Source of the DNA: Thiofilum sp.
GTDB lineage: Bacteria; Pseudomonadota; Gammaproteobacteria; Thiotrichales; Thiotrichaceae
Assembly: GCF_016711335.1 (NCBI RefSeq)
Contig: NZ_JADJTF010000001.1
Location: 3,782,001-3,846,000 of the forward strand
Direction: 5' to 3'
DNA length: 64,000 nucleotides
Shown here: positions 43,641-53,401 of the stretch, one piece after another
Position numbering within the stretch: position 1 is the first letter of the stretch
Layout: each line of letters starts with the position of its first letter
The notes under the pieces: generated by a model
What the model saw: the letters and a program-made list of their open reading frames with translations, nothing else
The model's database searches: none
Told to the model about the DNA's origin: nothing
Program-made: the position numbers and the translations under genes

Positions 43641-44634
43641 CTTTATACCCACATTCTGGAGTGGAACAGGTCTTGCTGCTGGCAAAGAACCGATCCGCCA
43701 CAACGACCACACCGCCGCGCATGGCCGCCTTGTATTCCAATTGCCGCCGAAACTCGAAAAAGCCCCTGTCACTAATGGCACGGGACAAATGGCGGTTTTT
43801 CACCATGCCCGACACATTCAAATCCTCAATACCTAGGGTGTGGAAACGACGGGTTAAATCCGTAGTGAGTTGATGTAAGCTGTCTTGACGGATACGAGCT
43901 ATTCTGGCATGGAGTTTAGCCAGTTTCTGTTTCGCCTTGTGGCGGTTAGCACTGCCTTTGACCTTACGGGACAGGCTACGGGATAGGCGTTGTAGGCGCG
44001 ACAGTAAGGCTTTATGCGGCTTTGTCCCCACCACTTTTTCCCCCGTAGAGAGGGTTGCCAGTGCGGACACGCCCAAATCCACCCCTACCACACCTTGGTT
44101 TTCGGCGGGAGAGAGGTGATTCTGGTCGGTGTCCACGGTGAGGCTGGCGAACCAGTGGTCAGCAGTACGGGAAATCGTGGCGGAGAGGATTTTACCGGAA
44201 AAGCGTAACGTTTCTCGTATCCGCACTAACCCTAGATTAGGAATGCGGATATGGCGGGTATCTAGACTAAACTGGTCATTGGTGAGGGTGAAACTGTCAC
44301 GGCTTTTGCCCTTCCTTTTAAATTGTGGGTACTTCGCACGTCCCGCAAAGAAGTGGTTGAAGGCTTGCCCCAGTTGGACAATCGCCATTTGCGGGGCGTT
44401 TTTAGTGACTTCGAGCATCCACGGGAATTGTTCACGCTTGATGGCGTTCAATTGGCGGCGCAAGCTCATTTGGTTGGGTTTGGGCTGGGTATTATCGTCC
44501 TTCCATGCCGCGTATTGCCTTTGCCATTCTGCCAATGCCCAGTTGTAGGCAAACCGTGCCGTGCCTGCGGCTTTGGCAAAGTACGTGGCTTGCTGGTTGT
44601 TGGGATCAAGGCGGATTTTGTGGCTGATGATCAT
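43492..44634 (-). CDS. tnpB: TnpB RNA-guided endonuclease
   Basis: A 380-residue, complete TnpB. RuvC residues are Asp186 (VGVDLGVSAL), Glu270 (GIEDLNV) and Asp354 (HDRDVNAAINL). A zinc ribbon has Cys323, Cys328, Cys344 and Cys347. The N-terminal MIISHKIRLDPNNQQATYF is typical of the WED/REC start. Start: ATG 44634; a TTG 15 bases earlier opens the frame. Encoded in the same direction as the DGR operon and just upstream of it. Confidence 0.93.
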   Translation of the reverse strand: MIISHKIRLDPNNQQATYFAKAAGTARFAYNWALAEWQRQYAAWKDDNTQPKPNQMSLRRQLNAIKREQFPWMLEVTKNAPQMAIVQLGQAFNHFFAGRAKYPQFKRKGKSRDSFTLTNDQFSLDTRHIRIPNLGLVRIRETLRFSGKILSATISRTADHWFASLTVDTDQNHLSPAENQGVVGVDLGVSALATLSTGEKVVGTKPHKALLSRLQRLSRSLSRKVKGSANRHKAKQKLAKLHARIARIRQDSLHQLTTDLTRRFHTLGIEDLNVSGMVKNRHLSRAISDRGFFEFRRQLEYKAAMRGGVVVVADRFFASSKTCSTPECGYKVDKLPLSVREWTCPVCGAIHDRDVNAAINLAHYAVSYTVSACGGGRLWS

Positions 44635-44809
44635 GGCTAAAGAATGCAATACCGCCCGATAGTTGTCTAGTCAAGAATGCGTTTGCTGCTACTATTCACG
44701 GATAAACAGTAACGGATTATTTTGGAATCTGTTCAAAATGAACATTAATGGGTAGATTTGAATAGGCTTTATAGTAACTGTTTTAAACCCTTTATCCTTG
44801 GGAGTGCGT

Positions 44810-46339
44810 ATGACTGCCACCACTGCACGTTTAGAGCTACAGGGTATTCGCAAACAATACCCCGGAACGCTTGCCAATGACGATATTCACCTGTCCATTT
44901 TACCGGGCGAAATACATGCGCTCTTGGGCGAAAATGGTGCAGGCAAAAGCACCCTGATGAAAATTATCTACGGAGTCGTCAAACCCGACGCCGGAACGAT
45001 TATCTGGGAAGGTCAACCCATCCAAATCCGTGACCCCGCCCAAGCACGTAGCCTCGGTATAGGCATGGTGTTTCAACACTTTTCCCTGTTTGAAACCCTA
45101 ACCGTGAGTGAAAATATTGCTCTCGCTTTAGGTGATCAAGCAGGTGATATAAAGACGCTACCCGAACGTATTAGCACCATTTCACAACGTTATGGCATGG
45201 CGCTAGAACCGCATCGTCCGGTGCATTCGCTCTCGATTGGGGAACGCCAGCGCGTCGAGATTGTGCGTTGCCTAGTACAAAATATTAAACTGCTTATCCT
45301 CGATGAACCCACCTCAGTCCTCACACCACAAGAAGTCAAAACCCTATTTATTACGCTTAAACAACTCGCCTCCGAGGGGTGCAGCATTTTATTTATTAGT
45401 CACAAACTGTACGAAGTAAAAGAGCTATGCCACGAAGCCACCATCCTACGCGGCGGTCGCGTTTCGGGTGAATGTATTCCCGCGCAAGAAAGCACCCTCA
45501 GCATGGCTAAAATGATGGTGGGCGATGAAACGCCTGTCTCGAATACCTATGAGAAAAAACAAGGTGGCGAGGTTTTTTTAACGCTGACTAATCTTAATCA
45601 AACTGCACATGATCCCTTTGGTACTTCGCTGAAAAATATTTCCCTACAGGTGCGACGCGGTGAAATTGTCGGTATTGCCGGAGTCGCAGGCAATGGTCAA
45701 GAGGAACTACTCGCAGCTTTAAGCGGCGAAACCCTGACTAAAAATAAAGAAAGTATTCGCTTCCCAAGTGGCGCAGTCGGTCATCTCAATCCCACCGAAC
45801 GGCGTCAATTAGGCATGGCATTTGTCCCGGAAGATCGCCTAGGGCGTGGTGCAGTGCCCGATATGACTTTGACTGAAAATGGCTTATTGACAGGCTTTTT
45901 ACATGGCTTAGTCAAAGGCGGTATGGTGCTGTCTAGCAAAACCAAACATTTTGCCGAGCAAATTATTCAAGACTACAAAGTCAAAACCCCGAATGCTCAA
46001 GCTCACGCCGCCAGCCTTTCCGGTGGCAATCTGCAAAAATTTATTATTGGGCGCGAAATCCTACAAAGACCGCAATTACTGGTGGCGTCTCATCCGACAT
46101 GGGGGGTAGATATTGGCGCGGCAACCGCAATCCACCAAGCACTGATTCATTTACGCGATCAAGGCGCGGCGATTTTGGTCATCTCTGAAGATACTGATGA
46201 ATTATTCCAAATCTCAGATCGTATGGGGGCGATTTTTGATGGACAACTATCCCCCTTCAAGCCTACCGCCCAGACGACTATCGATGAGGTCGGACAATGG
46301 ATGGCTGGGGTATTTAATACTGATGAGGCTCTCGTATGA
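44810..46339 (+). CDS. BMP-type nucleoside/sugar ABC transporter, ATP-binding protein
   Basis: A 509-residue tandem ATPase of the YufO/RbsA type. The first module has Walker A LGENGAGKST, signature LSIGERQRVEI and Walker B LLILDEPTSVLT. The second has a degenerate Walker A VAGNGQEELLAALSG and signature LSGGNLQKFIIGRE. The ATG at 44810 follows GGGAG; an in-frame TTG at 44798 is less likely. Together with the two permeases downstream it imports nucleosides in related bacteria. Confidence 0.92.
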   Translation: MTATTARLELQGIRKQYPGTLANDDIHLSILPGEIHALLGENGAGKSTLMKIIYGVVKPDAGTIIWEGQPIQIRDPAQARSLGIGMVFQHFSLFETLTVSENIALALGDQAGDIKTLPERISTISQRYGMALEPHRPVHSLSIGERQRVEIVRCLVQNIKLLILDEPTSVLTPQEVKTLFITLKQLASEGCSILFISHKLYEVKELCHEATILRGGRVSGECIPAQESTLSMAKMMVGDETPVSNTYEKKQGGEVFLTLTNLNQTAHDPFGTSLKNISLQVRRGEIVGIAGVAGNGQEELLAALSGETLTKNKESIRFPSGAVGHLNPTERRQLGMAFVPEDRLGRGAVPDMTLTENGLLTGFLHGLVKGGMVLSSKTKHFAEQIIQDYKVKTPNAQAHAASLSGGNLQKFIIGREILQRPQLLVASHPTWGVDIGAATAIHQALIHLRDQGAAILVISEDTDELFQISDRMGAIFDGQLSPFKPTAQTTIDEVGQWMAGVFNTDEALV

Positions 46340-47418
46340 TTAAGCTACAACCCCGCCGTGAGCCATCCACGCTCATGGTGTATTTATCGCCGGTGTTAGC
46401 AGGTTTATTGACTCTGATTACTGGAGCGATTTTATTTGTCGCCTTGGGCTATAACCCTTTAACCGCCTTGCATACCTTTTTAATCGCACCTCTAGCTGAT
46501 AGTCACGGTGTGTCCGAATGGCTAGTCAAAGCTTCACCTATTCTCATGTGTGCGATTGGTTTAGCCGTCGCGTATCGCGCTAATATTTGGAATATTGGTG
46601 CAGAGGGGCAACTCTTAATGGGGGCATTAGTAGGCAGTGCGGTTGCTTTGCAATTTCCTGAGAGTGAATCCAAATGGACGTTAGTATTAGTGATTATTTG
46701 TGGTGCACTAGCTGGCATGTTTTGGGCAGGTATTGCCGCTTTTCTCAAAACCCAATTTAATACCAATGAAATTCTCACCACGATTATGCTCAATTATATT
46801 GCTTTGAATTTATTGCAATATGCGGTGCATGGTCCACTTAAAGATCCCGATGGTTATAGCTTTCCCGAATCCGCACCGTTTTCAGCCGGAGCCACTTTAC
46901 CCACCTTAATGGACGATGGGCGGGTGCATATTGGTTTTGGACTAGCATTAATAGCAGTGCTATTAATTTGGTTTTTAGTGAGGAAAAGTTTTTTAGGTTT
47001 TCAAATGAAAGTGATGGGCATGGAAGCCAAAGCCGCTAAATTTGCGGGCTATCCTGAAAAAAGACTGACATGGTTAGTATTATTGATTAGTGGAGGATTA
47101 GCCGGATTAGCGGGAGTGAGTGAGGTAACAGGTCCGATTGGGCAACTCATTCCTAATGTGTCACCCTGGTATGGTTATGCCGCGATTATTGTCGCGTTTC
47201 TAGGACGCTTGCATCCGATGGGTATTTTAGCCGCTAGTTTATTAATGGCACTGATTTATTTAGGGGGTGAACTAGCTCAAATTAAACTAGGCACACCTGC
47301 CGCTTTAACCTTACTTTTCCAAGGTATGTTGTTATTTTATTTATTAGCCTGTGATGTCTTAATTCGTTATCGCCTAACTACAACTATCTCAATTAATTTT
47401 GCAAGGGGAGCAAACTAA
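46336..47418 (+). CDS. BMP-type nucleoside ABC transporter, permease 1
   Basis: A 360-residue membrane protein with 9-10 helices. AYRANIWNIGAEGQLLMGAL and NTNEILTTIMLNYIALNLLQY are the hallmarks of the YufP group. Overlaps the ATPase gene by 4 bases (ATGA). Confidence 0.92.
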   Translation: MIKLQPRREPSTLMVYLSPVLAGLLTLITGAILFVALGYNPLTALHTFLIAPLADSHGVSEWLVKASPILMCAIGLAVAYRANIWNIGAEGQLLMGALVGSAVALQFPESESKWTLVLVIICGALAGMFWAGIAAFLKTQFNTNEILTTIMLNYIALNLLQYAVHGPLKDPDGYSFPESAPFSAGATLPTLMDDGRVHIGFGLALIAVLLIWFLVRKSFLGFQMKVMGMEAKAAKFAGYPEKRLTWLVLLISGGLAGLAGVSEVTGPIGQLIPNVSPWYGYAAIIVAFLGRLHPMGILAASLLMALIYLGGELAQIKLGTPAALTLLFQGMLLFYLLACDVLIRYRLTTTISINFARGAN

Positions 47419-48347
47419 TGGACTTTGATCTTGATATAGTAAATTTACTTTATTCAATGGTGCGTACCGGAACTCCGTTATTATTAGTTGCCCTTGGTGA
47501 AATGGTATGTGAAAAAAGTGGAGTATTGAATCTAGGGCAAGAAGGCATGCTGCTAATGGGCGCAATAGCAGGTTTTATTATTGCCTACACCACTGGAAAT
47601 TTATTTATTGGTGTCCTACTTGCTATGCTGGTGGGTGTATTAATGTCACTACTATTTGGTTTTATAGCGATTACTTTAAATGCTAATCAAGTAGCAACCG
47701 GTTTAGCCTTAACTATTTTTGGTATTGGGCTATCCGCTTTTATTGGTGCGAGTTATGTAGGTCAACCGATTAAAGGCTTTGAACCCATTAATATTGCAGG
47801 CTTAAGTGATACTCCTGTCATTGGTAAAATACTGTTTGGGCAAAATTTATTAGTGTATTTATCCTTTATTATTTTTCTAGGCGTGTATTGGTTTTTCCGC
47901 TGGTCACGTCCGGGGCTAATTGTAAAAGCAGTGGGTGAAAATCCGCATGCGGCTGAAGCGGTGGGTTTACCCGTCATTAAAACCCGCTATTTAGCGGTAA
48001 TGTTTGGTGGTGCTATGACGGGCTTAGCGGGTGCTTATTTATCGCTGGCTTATACGCCGATGTGGGCTGAAAATATGAGTGCCGGACGGGGTTGGATTGC
48101 TCTAGCCTTAGTAGTTTTTGCTAGCTGGCAAACCGGACGGGTGTTATTAGGAGCCTATTTATTCGGCTTAATGAGTATTTTAAATTTTGAGGCACAAGGT
48201 TTGGGCATTAACATTTCTGCTCATTTATTACATAGTATGCCCTATATTGCTACGATTGTAGTACTTGTGTTTTTATCTATGAACCAGAATCGCATTAAAC
48301 TCTATGCGCCTGTTTCATTAGGCAAGCCTTTCCATCGCTCACGTTAA
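47418..48347 (+). CDS. BMP-type nucleoside ABC transporter, permease 2
   Basis: A 309-residue membrane protein of the YufQ group: ALGEMVCEKSGVLNLGQEGMLL, ITLNANQVATGLALTIFGIG, VGENPHAAEAVGLPV. Its ATG shares the last base of the preceding stop. No BmpA-type binding lipoprotein lies in this window next to the operon, either upstream or downstream. Confidence 0.92.
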   Translation: MDFDLDIVNLLYSMVRTGTPLLLVALGEMVCEKSGVLNLGQEGMLLMGAIAGFIIAYTTGNLFIGVLLAMLVGVLMSLLFGFIAITLNANQVATGLALTIFGIGLSAFIGASYVGQPIKGFEPINIAGLSDTPVIGKILFGQNLLVYLSFIIFLGVYWFFRWSRPGLIVKAVGENPHAAEAVGLPVIKTRYLAVMFGGAMTGLAGAYLSLAYTPMWAENMSAGRGWIALALVVFASWQTGRVLLGAYLFGLMSILNFEAQGLGINISAHLLHSMPYIATIVVLVFLSMNQNRIKLYAPVSLGKPFHRSR

Positions 48348-48357
48348 TTGACTGCTA

Positions 48358-48392
48358 GGCTTTACCTAAGTTAGATTTAAATTTAGGTAAAG
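48358..48392 (+). terminator. Hairpin after the transporter operon
   Basis: GCTTTACCTAA pairs perfectly with TTAGGTAAAGC (11 bp) across 13 bases; no long T tract. Confidence 0.65.
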
Positions 48393-48440
48393 CAACCAAT
48401 AGCAAGCAGTTCTTAAGGACTATAATGAATCGAGAATACT

Positions 48441-49064
48441 ATGAACTCTCCTTCCATTAAAAATATCATTTTCGATATAGGTAACGTTCTAGTGAGATGG
48501 TCGCCTATTGAAATTATACGTCTTACTTTTGGTGAAATGGACAATGATAAAGACCTAGCCAAGGCACTGCTTCAAAGTGATTTATGGTTAACTTATAATC
48601 GCGGCGAATTTTCAGAGAGCGAAGCTAAAAGACAATTTCAAACTCAATTTAAGCTTTCTGAGGATATAGTTGAAGTATTATTTTATTATATTAAACAAAC
48701 TCAGATTCCCATTTATGGCATGTATGATTTAGTCAAGCGAGTAAAACTAGCAGGCTATAACACCTATGCATTAACAGACAATGTGCTTGAAATAGTAGAT
48801 CATTTAAAAGCAAAGTATGATTTTTGGGATTTATTTTTAGGTGCGATTGTGTCGGCTGAGGTTAAATTTTTAAAACCTAGTGCACAAATTTTTAATTGCT
48901 TATTAGATACTTATCAGCTTAAAGCTGATGAATGTATTTTTATTGATGATGTACTAGCAAATGTGGAGGGTGCTAAAACACTAGGATTTAATACTATTCT
49001 ATTTAAAAATGCTGCACAATGTGAACGAGAACTACATTTACTAGGTATTACTACAACCGTTTAA
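48441..49064 (+). CDS. HAD-superfamily hydrolase (YihX-like)
   Basis: A 207-residue phosphatase of HAD subfamily IA. Motif I IIFDIGNVLVRW (nucleophile Asp11), motif II YALTDN, motif III Lys in VKFLKPS, motif IV IFIDDVLANVEGA. The cap is helical. Closest known relatives hydrolyse sugar phosphates such as glucose-1-phosphate; substrate is not shown by sequence. Confidence 0.88.
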   Translation: MNSPSIKNIIFDIGNVLVRWSPIEIIRLTFGEMDNDKDLAKALLQSDLWLTYNRGEFSESEAKRQFQTQFKLSEDIVEVLFYYIKQTQIPIYGMYDLVKRVKLAGYNTYALTDNVLEIVDHLKAKYDFWDLFLGAIVSAEVKFLKPSAQIFNCLLDTYQLKADECIFIDDVLANVEGAKTLGFNTILFKNAAQCERELHLLGITTTV

Positions 49065-49082
49065 AATTATAAAAACAATAAA

Positions 49083-49667
49083 ATGCCCTACTACAGATCT
49101 ATTATTATAGTGACTGCTCTTTTATTATGTATTAGTTGCGCTCCAGTAAAACTTACTCCAAGTGCATCAATACATTATGCTTCTATTTGCCAAACACAAT
49201 TACAGGCTATGCAACATTTTTCTGTTGCACCTAATCATCCGGCTGCTGGTTTTTGGCGTAATCAATATTGTATTGCCGAGCAAGCTTGTGCCCATCGAGA
49301 GGAGTTTCAACAGCCTTTATGGTTAGATCACGTACTAGAACGCTTTATTCAAGCTTATACTCGGCAAACACGCTTCTGGCCTCAGGTCTTACAGCATTGT
49401 GAAGAACGCTCAAGGCTTAATCCCTTGCGTAATTTATTATGTCAACGTGATATGGCTTATTACCACATTTACAAAGACTTACCTCTTGCTTTAGCTAAAG
49501 CAGGCTGTAGTAACTCAGCCGATTGGCAACGCTTAGAAGAATATATTCACAGTTGTATTCAGCAGGCCGATTACCCACCTTTAATTAGCCAGTATATTCA
49601 AAACCGAATGGTACATTACCGCACTGAGGTAAGGAATCAGTGTTTAGCGAATCAGTCCAAAAAATAA
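49083..49667 (+). CDS. Hypothetical lipoprotein
   Basis: A 194-residue protein, not recognised. It starts MPYYRSIIIVTALLLCISC, a lipoprotein signal with lipobox CISC (Cys19). The mature part holds several cysteines (CQTQL, QYCIAEQACAH, QHCEE, CSNSADW, CIQQ), so disulfide bonds in periplasm are likely. It follows the HAD gene by 18 bases and may be co-transcribed. Confidence 0.65.
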   Translation: MPYYRSIIIVTALLLCISCAPVKLTPSASIHYASICQTQLQAMQHFSVAPNHPAAGFWRNQYCIAEQACAHREEFQQPLWLDHVLERFIQAYTRQTRFWPQVLQHCEERSRLNPLRNLLCQRDMAYYHIYKDLPLALAKAGCSNSADWQRLEEYIHSCIQQADYPPLISQYIQNRMVHYRTEVRNQCLANQSKK

Positions 49668-49709
49668 AGTAGCAAATTAATTTTTAGGCTAATTACTATA
49701 ATAGAAAAA

Positions 49710-51407
49710 CTATACTGATATACAAGCTAGTTGTTCACCATCACTGACTACCACCCAAGCTTTGAGGTGCTTTAATCTCATTATTTCAGGTAAGAGTAAA
49801 TAACCTTGGACTTGCTCAATACCCTCTTGCTGTTTAGCTTTCCAGCCTTTTTCACCCTCACCTTTTTTAGCATACTTTAATTCAATCAAATGTTGAAACT
49901 TCACTTTATAAGGGCTACGCTCTAATAGCATAATATCAGGGTATTTACGATTCATTTCACGTTCGCTTTGAATAAAGTAAACTGGAAATTGATACAGCAA
50001 TGTGAGTAAAAGAGTTTTTAAATGCTGCTCATCCATTTTCATCGAGTCACGATTGGATAATAATTGTAGTGCTTTTTGCATTTCAGTAGCCAAAAGCTGC
50101 AACTCACCTTGTAGACCTAATGCTTGAATCGCTAATTCTAAATCACGACTGGAAATTTTTATCTGATTACGTCGCTCTAACTCAACTTTAAAATATTGAA
50201 AATATAGCTCTCGAATCACTTGGTTGGGCATACCAAATAACTCACCCGTCAGTGTTTCACCCTGTAAAGTCACAAACCCCATATAAGCTAATAGGCTAAT
50301 AAAGTCATCACGGTCAAAACCCTTTTCTAAATCAAACTTGCGCCGATATTGAGCAGGCACTTGCCCTTCATTAATTAGCTCATCCAGTACTTGATAATTA
50401 GCCTCTCTATCTCCGATATTAAATAACGCCATGATTTTACCGTAATCTGAGGCAATATTATCATCTAACATACGACGCGGATAAGTGCAGTGCTCTTTAT
50501 CAAACTCCTGAATAAAATACAACACCATATCAGAATTAAATATAGCTTCCTTACTCTGAGGGTGAAAACGGTAGCCATTATACCAATTCGTCACATCACT
50601 CATTAACTTTGAAGGTTCTAACTGGCAATTTTCGATTAAGGGTTGAAGTAAGTTAAGGGTTTCGTGATGAGTAAACCCCATTGCTTCATTAAAGTTTTTA
50701 TCAAATGACAGATTCTGAGCAATATTAAACCCACTGGTAAGGCTATCTAGCATTAAAGCTGTAACGCCAGTAATAAAAATGCGATTAATACTACCCCGAT
50801 GAGTTGCTGACTTGATCACCTCATAAAAACTTCTAACAAACCCGCCTTTGCCCATAATGCTTAAAAATAATGACTGATCATCAGCCAATACTGCATTAGC
50901 AAAATGATCATATTCGTCAATTAATAAATATAATCCCTGATCACTAACTAGACTCAAAACATATTTGAGTTTATCGGCAGGTGTGGCGTAATTGTTTAAC
51001 TCATCAAGCGTAATTTGAGGATATTGGTAACGTCTTAGAAATTTTTGCAAGTAGGTTTGAACAGTAACATTAAAACCTGCGTATAAAGCTTCATAACTAG
51101 CCGTTTCAATACCAGAAAACTCCATGAATAATATTTCATACGAGCTTTTATAGTCAGTAAGCTGTTTGCTAATCGCTAAGTTGTCAAAGATTGAGTCAAA
51201 CTCATCACGATGATCCATGGAGTAGTAATACTCCAACATGGAGATAAACAGACTTTTACCGAAGCGGCGCGGACGTAGCAGTATTTGGTATTTACCCGCT
51301 TGTTCGAGTTTGGCAATGTAGGCAGTCTTGTCGACATAGGTATAGCCTTCACTAATCACTGTTTTGAAGTTACTAAGACCATAGGGGATTTTTAGATGGC
51401 GATTCAT
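49710..51407 (-). CDS. AAA-ATPase-like plus PD-(D/E)XK nuclease protein (DUF1703 type)
   Basis: A 565-residue two-domain protein. The N-terminal AAA-like ATPase (IPYGLSNFKTVISEGYTYVDKT) has the P-loop form RPRRFGKSLFISML and Walker B LYLLIDEYDHFAN. The C-terminal PD-(D/E)XK domain shows YPDIMLL and LIELKYAKKGEG. These genes are abundant in Bacteroides and filamentous bacteria and are thought to be selfish or defence-related; the role is not established. A TGTCGACA occurs in its 5' part by chance. Confidence 0.88.
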   Translation of the reverse strand: MNRHLKIPYGLSNFKTVISEGYTYVDKTAYIAKLEQAGKYQILLRPRRFGKSLFISMLEYYYSMDHRDEFDSIFDNLAISKQLTDYKSSYEILFMEFSGIETASYEALYAGFNVTVQTYLQKFLRRYQYPQITLDELNNYATPADKLKYVLSLVSDQGLYLLIDEYDHFANAVLADDQSLFLSIMGKGGFVRSFYEVIKSATHRGSINRIFITGVTALMLDSLTSGFNIAQNLSFDKNFNEAMGFTHHETLNLLQPLIENCQLEPSKLMSDVTNWYNGYRFHPQSKEAIFNSDMVLYFIQEFDKEHCTYPRRMLDDNIASDYGKIMALFNIGDREANYQVLDELINEGQVPAQYRRKFDLEKGFDRDDFISLLAYMGFVTLQGETLTGELFGMPNQVIRELYFQYFKVELERRNQIKISSRDLELAIQALGLQGELQLLATEMQKALQLLSNRDSMKMDEQHLKTLLLTLLYQFPVYFIQSEREMNRKYPDIMLLERSPYKVKFQHLIELKYAKKGEGEKGWKAKQQEGIEQVQGYLLLPEIMRLKHLKAWVVVSDGEQLACISV

Positions 51408-51661
51408 TACTGGCTAGTCCTAATGCTAAGGTGATCAGCACGGTAGCAAGCCTACATCATGCTACACTACCCTCATTATAACCTACTTGAACAGATAGTT
51501 TTATGGCTTTGAAACTAGCCGAATAGCAATAACTGCCTCTTTGCTCCTTAAGCTTCTTCTCCCCCCCAATAATTGATGCGTAAAACAATGCTAGTTCATG
51601 CGTTAAAGTACTGAAGGTAGCTTGCTATACTGCCGATACTTTAATCAATCAAACCAAGAGA

Positions 51662-53248
51662 ATGTACATGCAACTTAAACAGTGGATGTTAGCTTCATTT
51701 TTGACGTTGGGCATTACCCTACCAAGCTTTGCAGCCAGTCCTTTTATTGGCATTAATACCAATGAATCGACTCATTTTGATGCTAGTTTGCCCTTTGTAG
51801 ATTTATTTAAAACTTCAGAACCCTTTCGTGAATCCAGTCTCACTAAAGGCACTATTCAAGTCGATAATCTAGGTTGGGTACGTAGCTTAAATGGGGGACA
51901 AGCAGGGACTTATTTCATTCGCTGGATGCCCTATGAAGCCCTCCCTAAAGGGCAATACACGGTGCGTTATCAAGGCAAGGGTGTAGTCACTTATCAAGAA
52001 GATGTCAAAGTCATTAAACACGAGCCTAATCAGGATATTATTGAATTAGTACCTAATGCCTCCAATGAAATAAATGCGGGCTTAGTGATTACTCAATCCG
52101 ACCCTAAAGACCCGATTCGCAATATCCAGATCACTATGCCCGGAGGTATTTGTCAGGGCAATCCATTTAAGGCGGTACAAGGTGCGGCGGCTTGCGGAGG
52201 CAAGGCTTATTTGAGCTTTGCTGAGCATAGCGCTGAGGTCTTATTTAACCCAGACTACCTCAATTTCATGAAACAGTTTAAAACCATTCGCTTTATGAAT
52301 ATGTCAGGCATTACCCGCAATGAAATTCAATCATGGCAACAAATGCCGAATGTAGCCCAAGCCACATGGGGCGGCAAAGAAGGTAAGCGCGGTGTACCAC
52401 TCGAAGTCATGATACAAATGGCGAATACTTTAAACGCTAATGCTTGGTTTAATATTCCGCACCGTGCCAATGATCAATTAGTACAACAATACGCCGCTTT
52501 GGTCGCAGCGAATTTACGCCCCACTCTCAAAGCCTATATTGAGTACACCAATGAGGCGTGGAATGAAGCCTTTTCTCAAGCCAAATACGTGCGTCAAATG
52601 GGCATGCAACAGGGTTTAGGCAAAGACCCGATTATGGCGGGAATTAATTACTACGGTAAACGCAGTAAGCAAATTTTCCAACTCTTTGAGCAAGCCTTTG
52701 GGGGTAAGCAACGTTTAGTCCGAGTCATTGGTGGCTGGTCAGGTCGCCCTGATTTAACCCCTTACTTTTTAAAGCCCGACAATGTGTATGAGCATACCGA
52801 TGTATTTGCTATCGCCCCCTATTTCTACGCTCATCAAAATGAACTCATGCAAGCACAAACCGTGAATGATGTCTTTGCCCTAATTAATGATCCTAAAAAT
52901 CCCTATGGTATTGACGCCACGCTTAAGCAAGCACAAAAACATGCTGAGCTGATTGCTCCTTACAAGGTACGCATGGTTGCCTACGAGGGTGGACAACATT
53001 TGGTACATTACGGCACTAAATCGCGTAAGGAGCACCCTAATCCCTTACTATCACAGGCTAATCGTGATCCTCGTATGGGTCAGGCTTATACCCAGTTATT
53101 ACAAGGTTTTAAACAAGCGGGTGGGCAATTATTTGTAGCCTTTTCCTCTCCTCGTCCACATGCCTTTTTTGGTTTTTGGGGTATGAAAGAACATATTCTT
53201 CAACCCGATAATCAAGCCCCCAAATTGCAGGCGTTACAACGCTTTTAA
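51662..53248 (+). CDS. Secreted glycoside-hydrolase-like protein
   Basis: A 528-residue exported protein. The signal peptide is MQLKQWMLASFLTLG..., cleavage near SFAAS. No known family is assigned with confidence, but AYIEYTNEAWNEAFSQAKYV resembles the NE(W/A)N block of TIM-barrel glycosidases (proton-donor Glu after Asn) and MVAYEGGQHLVHYG could hold the second acid. AFSQAKYVRQMG and PHAFFGFWGM are also shared with a group of proteins often called cellulose-binding. Start 51662 or 51668 are both possible. Substrate probably a polysaccharide; inferred. Confidence 0.6.
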   Translation: MYMQLKQWMLASFLTLGITLPSFAASPFIGINTNESTHFDASLPFVDLFKTSEPFRESSLTKGTIQVDNLGWVRSLNGGQAGTYFIRWMPYEALPKGQYTVRYQGKGVVTYQEDVKVIKHEPNQDIIELVPNASNEINAGLVITQSDPKDPIRNIQITMPGGICQGNPFKAVQGAAACGGKAYLSFAEHSAEVLFNPDYLNFMKQFKTIRFMNMSGITRNEIQSWQQMPNVAQATWGGKEGKRGVPLEVMIQMANTLNANAWFNIPHRANDQLVQQYAALVAANLRPTLKAYIEYTNEAWNEAFSQAKYVRQMGMQQGLGKDPIMAGINYYGKRSKQIFQLFEQAFGGKQRLVRVIGGWSGRPDLTPYFLKPDNVYEHTDVFAIAPYFYAHQNELMQAQTVNDVFALINDPKNPYGIDATLKQAQKHAELIAPYKVRMVAYEGGQHLVHYGTKSRKEHPNPLLSQANRDPRMGQAYTQLLQGFKQAGGQLFVAFSSPRPHAFFGFWGMKEHILQPDNQAPKLQALQRF

Positions 53249-53287
53249 TTAAAGGTATCCGATATTTGGGAATAAGTAGCGCTGTAG

Positions 53288-53360
53288 GGGCCGACCTACG
53301 TGTCATCCCTCTTAGATTGAGCATAGCTAGCACTGTAGGGGCTGACCTACGTGTCAGCCC
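53288..53360. repeat. Two copies of a palindromic intergenic repeat
   Basis: 53339-53360 is GGGCTGAC, CTACGT, GTCAGCCC (perfect 8-bp stem). 53288-53309 is a copy with two internal mismatches. Each is preceded by AGC(G/A)CTGTAG. Same family as 26623-26687 in the opposite orientation: the loop is conserved while stem bases differ in a paired manner. Confidence 0.7.
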
Positions 53361-53401
53361 TCTGAGGGATGGCGATATAAACACACCACTTCATCCCTAG
53401 C

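Larger units (their letters stand above)
43446..44690 (-). mobile_element. IS605/IS1341-type element with tnpB only
   Basis: The right boundary is proposed at TTCAAC (coding strand, plus 43446-43451), 41 bases after the tnpB stop, a sequence resembling the end of IS605-family elements. The left end lies somewhere between 44640 and 44700 and was not resolved. No tnpA is associated; the tnpA at 7428 has different element ends. Confidence 0.55.

Noticed and set aside
7428..44634. tnpA at 7428 and tnpB at 43492 as parts of one IS605 element
   Set aside because: They are 36 kb apart and have different element ends.
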